From IMG/VR virus record IMGVR_UViG_3300017917_001524, positions 124,001 through 188,000 of that record: 64,000 nt of DNA. One strand, written 5' to 3'. Positions within the stretch are counted from its first letter, which is position 1, and every line of letters starts with the position of its first letter. The position numbers and the translations under genes were made by a program. Shown here one piece after another: positions 8,755 through 17,021 of this stretch. Source of the stretch: a virus. The notes beneath the pieces are model-generated. The model was not told the origin of the DNA. It searched no databases and was given only the letters and a program-made list of their open reading frames with translations.

Positions 8755-9492
8755 TTAGTTATTATAGATATTATATGCGGTAAAGTCATCAATTTCATTA
8801 TGATTATGACCATCATATTCATTAATTGATCTTCTATATATTGCACTATCTGCTCTACCTCTTTGACATTTTAGTTCAAACTCTTCTCTTGATTTACAAA
8901 AATAATGATTTATTTGTGCAATGTCGTTTAATTTTTCAAAATTGTATGGTCCTGTATTTGGTTTTTTATTTGTGTTAATCCAAGTACTTATTGGGTTGTG
9001 AACATCCATAACAATGTTTTTATTTTCAATATTCACAATAGATTTTATGTGTGGATTAGGAGTCGATTCACATTTTGTAAATCTATTTATCACACTATAA
9101 TTACCATTAAATTTTTCATACCCATTATTACCAAATAAAACCCAATTAATCCCAATCGATTGAAAATCTTTATATTCATTAATGAAATCTTTTACATTAT
9201 TATGTTTTTTTAACACCAAGAATTCATCAACATCTAAAAACGCACACCAATTATATTTGGTGTTTGTTTGAATAAAATGATTATAAGATTCTCTTTGTTT
9301 ATCAAGACCATCCATAATTAATTTATGTGTGTTAACGTGTTCACCATTCCATCTCCAATCGTTTTGATATATGAAAATATCATCAAAACCAATTTTTAAA
9401 TGATATTTAATCCATTCCTCAATGTAATTTTCTTCATTTTTTGCTATACAAACTAATGCAACATTCATATAATTTATAGTATTTTTATCCAA
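8755..9492 (-). CDS. Glycosyltransferase (GT92 / Glyco_tranf_2_4-like)
   Basis: 245 residues beginning ALVCIAKNEENYIEEWIKYH, the typical opening of this family, with FIYQND and the DxD site FLDVDEF (about residues 94-100), then HNPI and INHYFCKSREEFELK. It overlaps the upstream methyltransferase gene by 19 bases. Together with the two-domain glycosyltransferase it suggests assembly of a methylated oligosaccharide on a virion or host target. Confidence 0.8.
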   Translation of the reverse strand: MDKNTINYMNVALVCIAKNEENYIEEWIKYHLKIGFDDIFIYQNDWRWNGEHVNTHKLIMDGLDKQRESYNHFIQTNTKYNWCAFLDVDEFLVLKKHNNVKDFINEYKDFQSIGINWVLFGNNGYEKFNGNYSVINRFTKCESTPNPHIKSIVNIENKNIVMDVHNPISTWINTNKKPNTGPYNFEKLNDIAQINHYFCKSREEFELKCQRGRADSAIYRRSINEYDGHNHNEIDDFTAYNIYNN

Positions 9493-10028
9493 GAACCATC
9501 ACCATATATTTTATCAGGAATACCTAACATTTCATTTACAGCAATTTTTACACCAGAGACATGTGGATGTTGTTTTAAAAAATTGTCATCATCATAATAA
9601 TCATGACCAGAAATTATTTTTTTAACAAATGGTTTCCAATGTTTAATATCGTTAATAACACATTCATATTTGTGACACGCATCGATATAAATAACATCAC
9701 AATCAAACCCAAAATCGGTACTATATCCTTTAATTTTTTTTATGTTATTTACTAAAGACATTCTTAAATTGAATTGATTTTCAACGTCAATATAGTCCGC
9801 ATGACTTGCACTATCTAATGGATCAAAATTACCTTCCCAAGAATCGATACATATGATTTGACCATCGGGAAATTCTTTAGCAAAAATTAAACTACTTTCC
9901 CCCATATATGAACCAAGCTCAACAATTTTTGGTCTGTCACCAACATGTTTTCTAATATCTGAACACATGTTTTTAATATGTATGATAGTTTCCGTTGGTC
10001 TCATTACGGTTTTTAATTGATTATTCAT
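9474..10028 (-). CDS. Class I SAM-dependent methyltransferase (Methyltransf_24-like)
   Basis: 184 residues. The SAM-binding motif I is KIVELGSYMGESSLIFAKE, followed by ICIDSWEG and DVIYIDACHKYECVINDI, then ISGHDYYDDD, as in Methyltransf_24 and cephalosporin-hydroxylase-like sugar methyltransferases. The setting between glycosyltransferases suggests sugar or glycan methylation. The 8-base overlap with the gene upstream indicates one transcript. Confidence 0.8.
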   Translation of the reverse strand: MNNQLKTVMRPTETIIHIKNMCSDIRKHVGDRPKIVELGSYMGESSLIFAKEFPDGQIICIDSWEGNFDPLDSASHADYIDVENQFNLRMSLVNNIKKIKGYSTDFGFDCDVIYIDACHKYECVINDIKHWKPFVKKIISGHDYYDDDNFLKQHPHVSGVKIAVNEMLGIPDKIYGDGSWIKIL

Positions 10029-10326
10029 TTTTTAAAAATTTAAACTTGTATAATAAATCCTGAGAAATTTTGATGTCCATATAGTTTATGACTCCTATTG
10101 GTAAATCCATAGGCTGGATAGGTATTAATTCCTCATTAATTGTTTGTGCAAACACTCTTTGTGTTATTTCTCTATTTATTTCTCTAGCGATTTCGTTAAC
10201 TAATAATGTTTCTAATTCATGGTTAACATTAAGATTGTTTACCACATATCGGGTCATCCCCCAATAACCAGTAACTTGAGGTGGAAGGGAACGATTATAT
10301 CCATTAAAAAATGTGAAGGGAATCAT
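10021..10326 (-). CDS. Unidentified 101-aa protein
   Basis: No family recognised. The central helix NHELETLLVNEIAREINREI is of a type seen in phage structural proteins, but that is weak evidence. It shares an 8-base overlap with the methyltransferase gene and a 1-base gap to the gene upstream, so it belongs to the minus-strand operon. Confidence 0.6.
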   Translation of the reverse strand: MIPFTFFNGYNRSLPPQVTGYWGMTRYVVNNLNVNHELETLLVNEIAREINREITQRVFAQTINEELIPIQPMDLPIGVINYMDIKISQDLLYKFKFLKNE

Positions 10327-10327
10327 T

Positions 10328-10525
10328 TTAGAACTTAGATTTATTTGTTGATAATGATGTGTGGTTATTTATTTTTTCTCTAAATTCGGCATCGTTATTA
10401 TATAGATCAATAGATCTATTTACAATTTTTTGTAAGTTAATTGAATTATCTACTGAAACGATTTTAAATTTCTTATATACATCCTCAAGGATGTTAACAC
10501 TTGTTAGTGTAATGTTTTTTCCCAT
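10328..10525 (-). CDS. Small ribbon-helix-helix-like DNA-binding protein candidate
   Basis: 65 residues. A short N-terminal strand (NITLTSVNI) followed by two helices (LEDVYKKFKIVSVDNSIN, LQKIVNRSIDLYN) gives the outline of an RHH/CopG-type repressor, although the sequence is diverged. As one of the first genes of the minus-strand operon it could be an autoregulator. This rests on pattern only. Confidence 0.45.
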   Translation of the reverse strand: MGKNITLTSVNILEDVYKKFKIVSVDNSINLQKIVNRSIDLYNNDAEFREKINNHTSLSTNKSKF

Positions 10526-10567
10526 TATTTTTATGTTTTAATGTATGAAATAATAACATATTTGTCA

Positions 10568-10723
10568 TTATTTATTTTTTAATAATGATATTTTTTCAAC
10601 AATATTGTCCACTTGTTTTTGTTGTTCAGGGGTTAAAATTGTTGGTGGTTCTTGTTGTTTAGTTTCTTTCACAACAACTTGATTAACACTTTCTTGTTTC
10701 TTTTTTTTACAGTTACATCCCAT
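10568..10723 (-). CDS. Small Cys/Lys-rich N-terminal protein (51 aa)
   Basis: Minus-strand frame beginning MGCNCKKKKQESVNQ and ending ..VEKISLLKNK, stop complement at 10568-10570. The MGCNCKKK start is a recurrent form for small Bacteroidetes phage proteins. The start is supported by a TATTTATA motif on the minus strand 26 bases upstream. It contains a Gln/Pro-rich linker and a C-terminal helix. Function unknown. Confidence 0.55.
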   Translation of the reverse strand: MGCNCKKKKQESVNQVVVKETKQQEPPTILTPEQQKQVDNIVEKISLLKNK

Positions 10724-10741
10724 ATTTTTAAATTTTACATT

Positions 10742-10749
10742 TATAAATA
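10742..10749 (-). promoter_or_regulatory. TATTTATA motif on the minus strand
   Basis: TATAAATA on the plus strand reads TATTTATA on the minus strand, 26 bases before the start of the MGCNCKKK gene, the same placement as at plus-strand late-type genes. Confidence 0.4.
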
Positions 10750-10809
10750 TTTTGGTTTATTGTTTTTTTTGAGTTATATTAATAGTAATCAAAAAAAATG
10801 ACAAAGTAA

Positions 10810-11457
10810 ATGGATGCAAATTTCAAATTAATTAAAAGTGTATGTACCTCTAATAAAGAGGCGATTGAAAATATTATGTCGTTATATCAAATAGAACAAT
10901 TTGATTTAGATTGTACATATTCAACTGGATCTTTTTGGAAAGGGTTACCACAACCAAAAATAAAATCTGATCTATACCCCAAAAACGACACAATTATTGA
11001 AGCAGATTCAACAAATTTACCATTTGAAAATCAGTCGATGTCAAGTATAATGTATGATCCACCATTTTTAATTGTGGGTAAAACATATAAAGAAAATAAA
11101 GACGGTAGTTCAATTATTGCGAAAAGATTTGAAGGTTATGAAACATTTACACAGTTAAAAGAAAATTATTATAACACACTAAAAGACTTGTATCGAATAA
11201 CAAAAACTGATGGATTTGTTGTAATGAAATGTCAAGATACAGTATCAGGAGGAAAACAACATTTTACACATGTGATGGTGATTAATATGGCGTTAGAACT
11301 TGGTTTTTATCCTAGAGATATGTTTATTTTAACATCAAATGTTAGAGTAAATGCATTCAATGGGACTAAATGGACAAAACAATATCACGCAAGAAAATAC
11401 CATAGTTATTTTATTGTTTTGGAGAAAACAAAACCAAAAGTTTCATTAGAGTGGTAA
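10810..11457 (+). CDS. DNA methyltransferase (amino-MTase type)
   Basis: 215 residues with the catalytic motif IV DPPF (about 81-84, in SIMYDPPFLIVG) and a downstream GFVVMKCQD strand; SAM-binding elements lie around IIEADSTNLPF. It is compact and lacks a clear target-recognition domain, as in many phage N4-cytosine/N6-adenine methyltransferases. It starts a divergent plus-strand transcription unit opposite the glycosylation operon. Likely role: modification of phage DNA against restriction; the target base is not determined. Confidence 0.75.
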   Translation: MDANFKLIKSVCTSNKEAIENIMSLYQIEQFDLDCTYSTGSFWKGLPQPKIKSDLYPKNDTIIEADSTNLPFENQSMSSIMYDPPFLIVGKTYKENKDGSSIIAKRFEGYETFTQLKENYYNTLKDLYRITKTDGFVVMKCQDTVSGGKQHFTHVMVINMALELGFYPRDMFILTSNVRVNAFNGTKWTKQYHARKYHSYFIVLEKTKPKVSLEW

Positions 11458-11802
11458 TTATTCTTCCCCAAAAATAACAACATCACCTATTTTAAAGTCT
11501 TTGGCGGTGTTTGCAGGAAATTCGATAACATGGTCACCAAGACCACTATAATGTGGTAAATTAACCTTATGTGGGTCTTCAACAGGACAATTTAAATGTA
11601 TGTTACTTATCCGATTGTTTAACACAAATACGATATCAAGATTAATTAAACAATTTTTCATCCAAAAATTATGGTATCCTCTTTTTAATTTGAATACCAT
11701 ACACCCATTTAGTTCTTTTCGACCCATCATACCCCTACTTATCTCTTCGGGGGTTGTCATATATTCCGCGGAAAATTTTTTATTGTTTATTCGAACTAAC
11801 AT
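11458..11802 (-). CDS. DUF192 family protein
   Basis: 114 residues with the DUF192 pattern: EEISRGMMGRKEL, then FWMKNCLINLDIVFV, then a glycine-rich strand and a C-terminal IGDVVIF. The family is small, beta-rich and of unknown function. Unlike its neighbours it lies on the minus strand and abuts the methyltransferase stop with no gap. There is no signal peptide, in contrast to many cellular DUF192 proteins. Confidence 0.85.
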   Translation of the reverse strand: MLVRINNKKFSAEYMTTPEEISRGMMGRKELNGCMVFKLKRGYHNFWMKNCLINLDIVFVLNNRISNIHLNCPVEDPHKVNLPHYSGLGDHVIEFPANTAKDFKIGDVVIFGEE

Positions 11803-11872
11803 ATGTAATAATTATTTGTTTTTTTGTTAAAATTTTATTATATTCAATTATTAGAATAAATCAAATATAATA

Positions 11873-12127
11873 ATGGAGAAAATTTTTAATGGGGTTATTG
11901 AGTACCCTACAGATCAAGAAATAACAAATACAATTGACTTTGGTGATATCAATACAAGCATAAAAATTATTGAAGTTGCTCTTGAACAATCATGTCGTTC
12001 AGGTATTTTTACCATGAAAGAAAATTTTTTAATACATAAATGTGTTAATAGAATAAACAATTATATCAATGAAAAAAATAATCTATTTAATAGTAATAAT
12101 AACGGGGATACTACTCCTAACCCATAA
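11873..12127 (+). CDS. Unidentified small protein
   Basis: 84 residues, not recognised. The helical N-terminal two thirds (EVALEQSCRSGIFTMKENF) is followed by an Asn-rich low-complexity tail (NNLFNSNNNGDTTPNP). That tail overlaps a second, hydrophobic reading frame starting at 12069. Confidence 0.6.
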   Translation: MEKIFNGVIEYPTDQEITNTIDFGDINTSIKIIEVALEQSCRSGIFTMKENFLIHKCVNRINNYINEKNNLFNSNNNGDTTPNP

Positions 12128-12245
12128 AATAATTAGTATTGATATTTACCAAAAAACAATTGGGTCTATTTTGATTATTTTTGGGTTAGTGAACTTAATA
12201 CATGAAATTGTAAAATATGTTAACAGAAAAACAGTTGATAAATAA
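12069..12245 (+). CDS. Small two-helix membrane protein in an overlapping frame
   Basis: ATG 12069 to TAA 12243-12245 encodes 58 residues starting MKKIIYLIVIITGILLLTHK with a second hydrophobic helix (TIGSILIIFGLVNLIHEIV) and a basic tail. The hydrophobic pattern and filling of an otherwise empty 89-base gap argue that it is real. It overlaps the preceding gene by 59 bases and the next by 29, which is unusually long for this genome, so the true start may be internal. Confidence 0.5.
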   Translation: MKKIIYLIVIITGILLLTHKIISIDIYQKTIGSILIIFGLVNLIHEIVKYVNRKTVDK

Positions 12246-12588
12246 ATGGAACACAATAGGTCTTTTAGATGGATTACCTGAGCATAAATGGGGTAAAATG
12301 TCTCAGATGTATGAAGATACCGTAACAATATTATTAAATAATAATATCGTGTTCAAAAATAATATTTCTAATTTTTATGAAACATCTTTTTTCCCAATGA
12401 TTAGACGTTGGTATGGACGAACCGGTAGATATTTAGATAAAATTAGACTGTTGATCTTTTTCAAATCTTTTGATGAACAACATTTATTTTTAAGAAACCA
12501 ATTTAATGAACAATCAATAAATCCGAATATCGATGTCGATGCGGAAATTGTTGCGTTTTTTTGTGACAATTATGAAATCACCAATTAA
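12217..12588 (+). CDS. Unidentified protein upstream of Dam
   Basis: 123 residues, acidic and Trp/Phe-containing (EHKWGKMSQMYEDTVTILL, FFPMIRRWYGRTGRYLDKIR). No family recognised. It overlaps the adenine methylase gene by 17 bases, which suggests translational coupling and perhaps a virion or DNA-processing partner. Confidence 0.65.
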   Translation: MLTEKQLINKWNTIGLLDGLPEHKWGKMSQMYEDTVTILLNNNIVFKNNISNFYETSFFPMIRRWYGRTGRYLDKIRLLIFFKSFDEQHLFLRNQFNEQSINPNIDVDAEIVAFFCDNYEITN

Positions 12589-13366
12589 ATATTTTGGAGG
12601 TAAGGGAACAATGTTTAAAAACATTATACAATATTTTCCGGATAAAACGGAATATGACATTTATATTGAACCTTTTGGTGGTTCATTTTCTATTGGTTTA
12701 CAAAAAGAACCACATGTAATTGAGATATATAATGATTTAGAAAAAAATGTTTATTCATTATATAAGGTATTGTCTGACCCTGAACATTTTAAAAAATTTA
12801 AAGAAAAATGTGATATTATATTGTATGACGATAATATACGAAAAGAATTTAAAGATCTACTAAAAAAAGATAATTTAGATATTATTGATCGTGCATTTTA
12901 TTTTTTTTATGTGAACAGAACATCACATAATGGTATTGGTGGATACTCAATTAATACTGTGATTAGAAGGTCAATGAGTAAATCGGTATCGGATTTTTTA
13001 TCTAGTATTGATAGATTACCTGAATTACACGATAGATTATCAAGAGTTATCGTTTCAAATACCGATGGTATTGATTTGATAAAAAGATATGACACACCAA
13101 AAGCATTTTTTTATTGTGACCCACCATATCATCAAAGTACAAGAACATCAACAAGATATGATGTAGATATGAACGATGAAACACAAAAAAAATTCTTAAA
13201 TACGGTTATCGAAAGCAAAGCCAAAATACTCATAAGTGGATATGATTGTGATGAATATTCTATTTTAGAAAAAAATGGATTTAAAAAAAATTCTTTTGAT
13301 GTTAAAACAATTTCAGGAACATTTAAACGAAAAACAAAAATAGAAATTTTATGGAAGAATTATTAA
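12572..13366 (+). CDS. DNA adenine methylase, D12 class (Dam-like)
   Basis: 264 residues starting at ATG 12572 (MKSPIKYFGGKGTM). The SAM-binding motif FGGKG lies at about 8-12, followed by YIEPFGGSFSIGL. The catalytic DPPY is in FFYCDPPYHQS (about 182-185), and ILISGYD follows. This is the MethyltransfD12 order. It methylates N6 of adenine, probably to protect phage DNA from restriction. An upstream in-frame start gives an extended N-terminus but would overlap the previous gene more heavily. Confidence 0.9.
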   Translation: MKSPIKYFGGKGTMFKNIIQYFPDKTEYDIYIEPFGGSFSIGLQKEPHVIEIYNDLEKNVYSLYKVLSDPEHFKKFKEKCDIILYDDNIRKEFKDLLKKDNLDIIDRAFYFFYVNRTSHNGIGGYSINTVIRRSMSKSVSDFLSSIDRLPELHDRLSRVIVSNTDGIDLIKRYDTPKAFFYCDPPYHQSTRTSTRYDVDMNDETQKKFLNTVIESKAKILISGYDCDEYSILEKNGFKKNSFDVKTISGTFKRKTKIEILWKNY

Positions 13367-13689
13367 AATATGAATTACCAAATAACAAATACACTGTAGA
13401 TGAATTCATGGTGGTATTCAGAGAACGATCATTAAAACTATATAACAATATTGATAATTTAACTGTTGAAGAAGCGAGAATTGAATTCAAAAAAATATTT
13501 GAAGATTGTCCAATTGAATTAAATATTAACCCATTTGGTTTGGAAAATACATTAAAAAAGAAATTTCCAAATTTTTATGACAACACAAATAGTCGTGTAT
13601 ATAATATTGATGTTGGTAATATACCGGATAATGAAGTAGAATTGTACATTCAAAATATAAGAAAAAATTTTTTACCTAGTCATGATTAG
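13351..13689 (+). CDS. Unidentified protein
   Basis: 112 residues, acidic and helical, not recognised. Overlaps the Dam gene by 16 bases and the next gene by 8. The run of short overlaps from 12217 to 15001 suggests one long transcript. Confidence 0.65.
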   Translation: MEELLKYELPNNKYTVDEFMVVFRERSLKLYNNIDNLTVEEARIEFKKIFEDCPIELNINPFGLENTLKKKFPNFYDNTNSRVYNIDVGNIPDNEVELYIQNIRKNFLPSHD

Positions 13690-14134
13690 AAAAGAAGATT
13701 GTGAATTTTCAACAACATGGGATAGTAATTATGATGAACGAATTATCCATCTTTGGAATCAAACAATTGTCACAAAAATTAATATAATATCAAATCAAAT
13801 ATTTAAAGTGACATGTTATAGTGCAAATAAAATAATTGCACATCCAAGTAAACGTCAAATTTTTCAGACGTTAGAATATTATAACATTCAAAACCAAAGA
13901 CTATGTGGTAAATATAAGGTTATTTTTGATTATGATTGTGATGTTGATATAATTTATGTGTACAATAATGATATCGAAAATTTAAATTTTGTTTACACAA
14001 AATTTAAATGGGATGAAAATGGGGTGTTATCTATTTGTGCACTTACTGACCCATTAGATATACAAGAACAGAAAAAAAAACATTGTGGATACATTAAAAT
14101 AATTGGTATTAAGGACATAAAATTTGGTCGATAA
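13682..14134 (+). CDS. Unidentified protein
   Basis: 150 residues of beta-rich character with alternating hydrophobic strands (YKVIFDYDCDVDIIYVYN, CGYIKIIGIKDIKF). Not recognised, no membrane segment. Located between unidentified overlapping genes. Confidence 0.65.
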   Translation: MIRKEDCEFSTTWDSNYDERIIHLWNQTIVTKINIISNQIFKVTCYSANKIIAHPSKRQIFQTLEYYNIQNQRLCGKYKVIFDYDCDVDIIYVYNNDIENLNFVYTKFKWDENGVLSICALTDPLDIQEQKKKHCGYIKIIGIKDIKFGR

Positions 14135-14135
14135 A

Positions 14136-14684
14136 ATGGAACAACATTTATTAAGATATGGAATTGTCCTAAACGAGGAACAAAAAAAAATATTAAATAT
14201 CTTAGAAAATAATGACATATTCACATTAAATATTGATAAGAGAAGGTTGGGAACAACCACAATATTTTTATTGTTCACAATTTTTCAAAGAAATAACTCG
14301 TTGTTAGTTTGTAGGAATTCAAGACATCTTGACGATATTCGTACTAAACTACTTGAATTAATTACAAAATTAGACATGTATGTCGGTTCATTAAAAACTA
14401 AGATTCTCACAAAAAATGGGTTTATAAAATTGGGTACACAAAATAATATACTTAATTTGGCAATATCACATACGTATGAGAATATTTTAATTTTAGACAC
14501 AACCGCAACAGATAATATTTTCACCACAGTTGATATCCATCAATTACGAAGTTCATTATCTGTTAATGGTAATTTCATAATTTTAAATACTGTTGGTGAT
14601 TTAAATGTTTTACCAGCAACCATAAATTTTAATGATGATATGCCAATAAAATTTTTAAATCAAAAGAAATGGTTCACCAAATAA
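14136..14684 (+). CDS. Degenerate P-loop NTPase-like protein
   Basis: 182 residues from ATG 14136. RLGTTTIFLLFTIF following a strand resembles a Walker A loop that has lost its lysine (RRLGTTT instead of GKT/S). NSLLVCRNSRHLDDIR resembles motif Ia of SF1/SF2 helicases or terminases, and ENILILDTTATDN sits where Walker B would be, with only one acidic residue. It may be a truncated or inactive terminase/helicase ATPase module. Function not assignable. Confidence 0.55.
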   Translation: MEQHLLRYGIVLNEEQKKILNILENNDIFTLNIDKRRLGTTTIFLLFTIFQRNNSLLVCRNSRHLDDIRTKLLELITKLDMYVGSLKTKILTKNGFIKLGTQNNILNLAISHTYENILILDTTATDNIFTTVDIHQLRSSLSVNGNFIILNTVGDLNVLPATINFNDDMPIKFLNQKKWFTK

Positions 14685-15001
14685 TTGATCAAATATATCT
14701 GAAATATAGACGTGGGAAATTTTTCCCTATATCAAAACAAAAGTTTATCGATAAAATTAAAACTAATGAGGGTTTTTCATTAAAATGGAGTTTGAAAATT
14801 GAAGAAAAATTATTATCTTATAATCATAGGTGGTTTTTAGCATATAACGAATCGTTTGATGATTGGTACATGAAAAATTTACAAAGAAATGAAATTATTA
14901 TTCCTAGTTGTTCATTAGAACAACGTTGGGATGAGATGAATATACCAAAAAAAGAAATAACCATCACATATAATGATCAAAAATTTATGTGTTATGAATA
15001 A
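14669..15001 (+). CDS. Unidentified basic protein
   Basis: 110 residues, basic and aromatic (YLKYRRGKFFPISKQKFIDK; NHRWFLAYNESFDDWYMK). Overlaps the P-loop-like gene by 16 bases and ThyX by about 8. No family recognised. Confidence 0.6.
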   Translation: MVHQIIDQIYLKYRRGKFFPISKQKFIDKIKTNEGFSLKWSLKIEEKLLSYNHRWFLAYNESFDDWYMKNLQRNEIIIPSCSLEQRWDEMNIPKKEITITYNDQKFMCYE

Positions 15002-15692
15002 AGAAATAGAAAACATGAACAAAAATAAAGTAGAATTAATAGGTTATTATGGTGATGATATAACGCATGCACAATCTGCTTGGACATCAACATCAAGAGA
15101 CCTCACACCGGAAAAAAAAGAAAGAATACCATCATTATTAAAAATGTTGGCAGAAAATGGACATGAAACCCCATTTGAAAAATCATCTTTCCATTTTTTG
15201 ATTAATGTTGATCAAGCGTCACATATACACATATTAAAACACCGAATTGGTGTTAGTGTTAATGGAGAAAGTGCAAGATATAAAGAACTAAAAGAAGATA
15301 AGATGTATCTTCCAAATGACTGGAATTCAATTAAATCGTCTAAATTTAATACACATTTTGGGATACATTTTAATGGTCAGGATGAATGGTTGGATATTTT
15401 AAAAACATATACGGATTTAGGTAACGATTTATATCATAAAGCATTAATTGATTTAACGCCAATTCTTGGTAGAAAAAGAGCAAAAGAGAGTGCAAGATAT
15501 TTTAAAACATTTAACTCACAAATAACAATGGATGTGATGTTTAATTGGAGATCTTTTGTCCATTTTTATAAATTAAGATCGGACGATGGTGCACAATTAG
15601 AAATTAGAGAAATATCTGAACAAATGTTGAAAATTATTAAAAATATTGATGGTAACCCATTTAAACATACAATAAATGCATTTGATTTGTGA
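14994..15692 (+). CDS. thyX: Flavin-dependent thymidylate synthase
   Basis: ThyX makes dTMP from dUMP with methylene-tetrahydrofolate and FAD/NADPH. The signature is HRIGVSVNGESARYKE near residue 82, matching the ThyX motif RHRxxSxNxxSxRY except that the first Arg is Lys. GHETPFEKSSFHFLINV and the C-terminal FNWRSFVHFYKLR, AQLEIREIS are also typical. Length (about 232) is normal. ATG 14994 overlaps the previous stop; ATG 14973 or 15015 are alternatives. In an AT-rich phage it supplies thymidine nucleotides. Confidence 0.92.
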   Translation: MNKEIENMNKNKVELIGYYGDDITHAQSAWTSTSRDLTPEKKERIPSLLKMLAENGHETPFEKSSFHFLINVDQASHIHILKHRIGVSVNGESARYKELKEDKMYLPNDWNSIKSSKFNTHFGIHFNGQDEWLDILKTYTDLGNDLYHKALIDLTPILGRKRAKESARYFKTFNSQITMDVMFNWRSFVHFYKLRSDDGAQLEIREISEQMLKIIKNIDGNPFKHTINAFDL

Positions 15693-15697
15693 TTATT

Positions 15698-16093
15698 ATG
15701 TTAGAATTTCAGAAACCAATACCGGTAATTGTTGAAGACACAAAAGATGGGTATGCAATATATGTGACAAACAGCGGACAATTTGAAAACGATATATGGT
15801 GTGTGGTTTTGTGTGATGGTGGACATGTTAGACATTATAGATCCGACCAAATAAAAATACATTCAAATGCAACTTTTAATATAAAAAAAACAAATATTAT
15901 GAATATGACAAACGAAAAAATTCAACCACATGAGTATTTAACAATAATTAGCGAATTACGTGAATTATTAAAATCTGAATCACATCCTGTGAATCAAACA
16001 GGATATATCACAAAAAATAAGTATGGGTTAGATGATGACCAAATAAAAGTAATTAAAGATAAATTAATGATGGCAATTGATAAATTAATGTGA
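15698..16093 (+). CDS. Conserved phage-type protein, SH3-like N-terminus
   Basis: 131 residues from ATG 15698. The N-terminal 60 residues form a compact beta pattern (PIPVIVEDTKDGYAIYVTN, DIWCVVLCDGGHVRHYRSDQ) like a small KOW/SH3-type barrel known in Bacteroidetes phages. The C-terminal part is helical (YLTIISELRELLKSE; KLMMAIDKLM). Function unknown. A GTG 15689 start overlapping the ThyX stop is possible. Confidence 0.65.
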   Translation: MLEFQKPIPVIVEDTKDGYAIYVTNSGQFENDIWCVVLCDGGHVRHYRSDQIKIHSNATFNIKKTNIMNMTNEKIQPHEYLTIISELRELLKSESHPVNQTGYITKNKYGLDDDQIKVIKDKLMMAIDKLM

Positions 16094-16112
16094 TGAAAAT
16101 TACATTATTATT

Positions 16113-16142
16113 TTGAAATTTAAATACGTTTAATTACTTTTG
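16113..16142 (+). promoter_or_regulatory. Bacteroidetes-type sigma-A promoter
   Basis: TACTTTTG at 16135-16142 with TTG at 16113-16115, 19 bases apart. It lies 16 bases before the ATG of the VWA gene. Confidence 0.55.
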
Positions 16143-16158
16143 TAAAAAAACATAAATT

Positions 16159-16998
16159 ATGGGTGGTACATTTTATTCATCAGAAACAAGAAGTGTTCGT
16201 GCGTCAACATTGGGTTATCATACCAAATCGGCGAATCAAATTTTTGAACAAAATCAAAAACGAGTTATACATGAGTCAATGATCCCTAAGACAGCATTAC
16301 TACGTGAGTCAAGAGATTCGGAAAATCACCCAAATTCTGTACCAATTATTTTGGCGTTAGATCTTACAGGATCAATGGGTAGTATCCCACATTATTTGGT
16401 TAAAGATGGTTTACCAAATATGATGGAAACGATCATTAAGAATGGTGTGTTAGACCCACAAATTCTTTTTTTAGGTGTTGGTGATCATGAACATGATCGA
16501 TATCCATTACAAGTGGGACAATTTGAAAGTGGTGATTTGGAGTTAGATTTATGGTTAACCCGAACATACATTGAAGGTGGTGGTGGGTCAAATGGTGGTG
16601 AAAGTTATTTGTTAGCGTGGTATTTTGCATCAAAACATACAGTAACAGATGCGTGGGAAAAAAGGGGTCAAAAGGGATTTATTTTTACCATAGGTGATGA
16701 ACCATCATTAACTCGATTACCAAATCGAGTTGTGTCAGAGTTAATGGGGGTTCAAACACAAACATCATATGTTGATCGTCAGTTGTTAGAAATGGCACAA
16801 GAAAAATATGATGTTTACCATTTACACGTGATGGAAGGGAGTGCTGGTCGTAGGTCATTAAGTTATTGGACTGAATTATTAGGTGATAATTGTATTCAAG
16901 TTAATGATCATAGAGATATTAGTAAGGTAATTGCTGAAATAGTTGTAAACAATACTGGGAAAAATATTAGTTTTTTAAGTCAAAATACTGTTATTTAG
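16159..16998 (+). CDS. von Willebrand factor A domain protein
   Basis: 279 residues. PIILALDLTGSMGS (D68-x-T-G-S) is a MIDAS metal-binding motif of the VWA fold, followed by LFLGVGDHEHD, a Gly-rich loop (EGGGGSNGGESY) and FIFTIGDEPS. Such proteins in phages and bacteria mediate metal-dependent protein contacts, often with AAA ATPases. The partner is unknown. It follows its own host-type promoter and is upstream of the PurA-like gene. Confidence 0.8.
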   Translation: MGGTFYSSETRSVRASTLGYHTKSANQIFEQNQKRVIHESMIPKTALLRESRDSENHPNSVPIILALDLTGSMGSIPHYLVKDGLPNMMETIIKNGVLDPQILFLGVGDHEHDRYPLQVGQFESGDLELDLWLTRTYIEGGGGSNGGESYLLAWYFASKHTVTDAWEKRGQKGFIFTIGDEPSLTRLPNRVVSELMGVQTQTSYVDRQLLEMAQEKYDVYHLHVMEGSAGRRSLSYWTELLGDNCIQVNDHRDISKVIAEIVVNNTGKNISFLSQNTVI

Positions 16999-17021
16999 TA
17001 AACCAACCACGCATAAAACTT

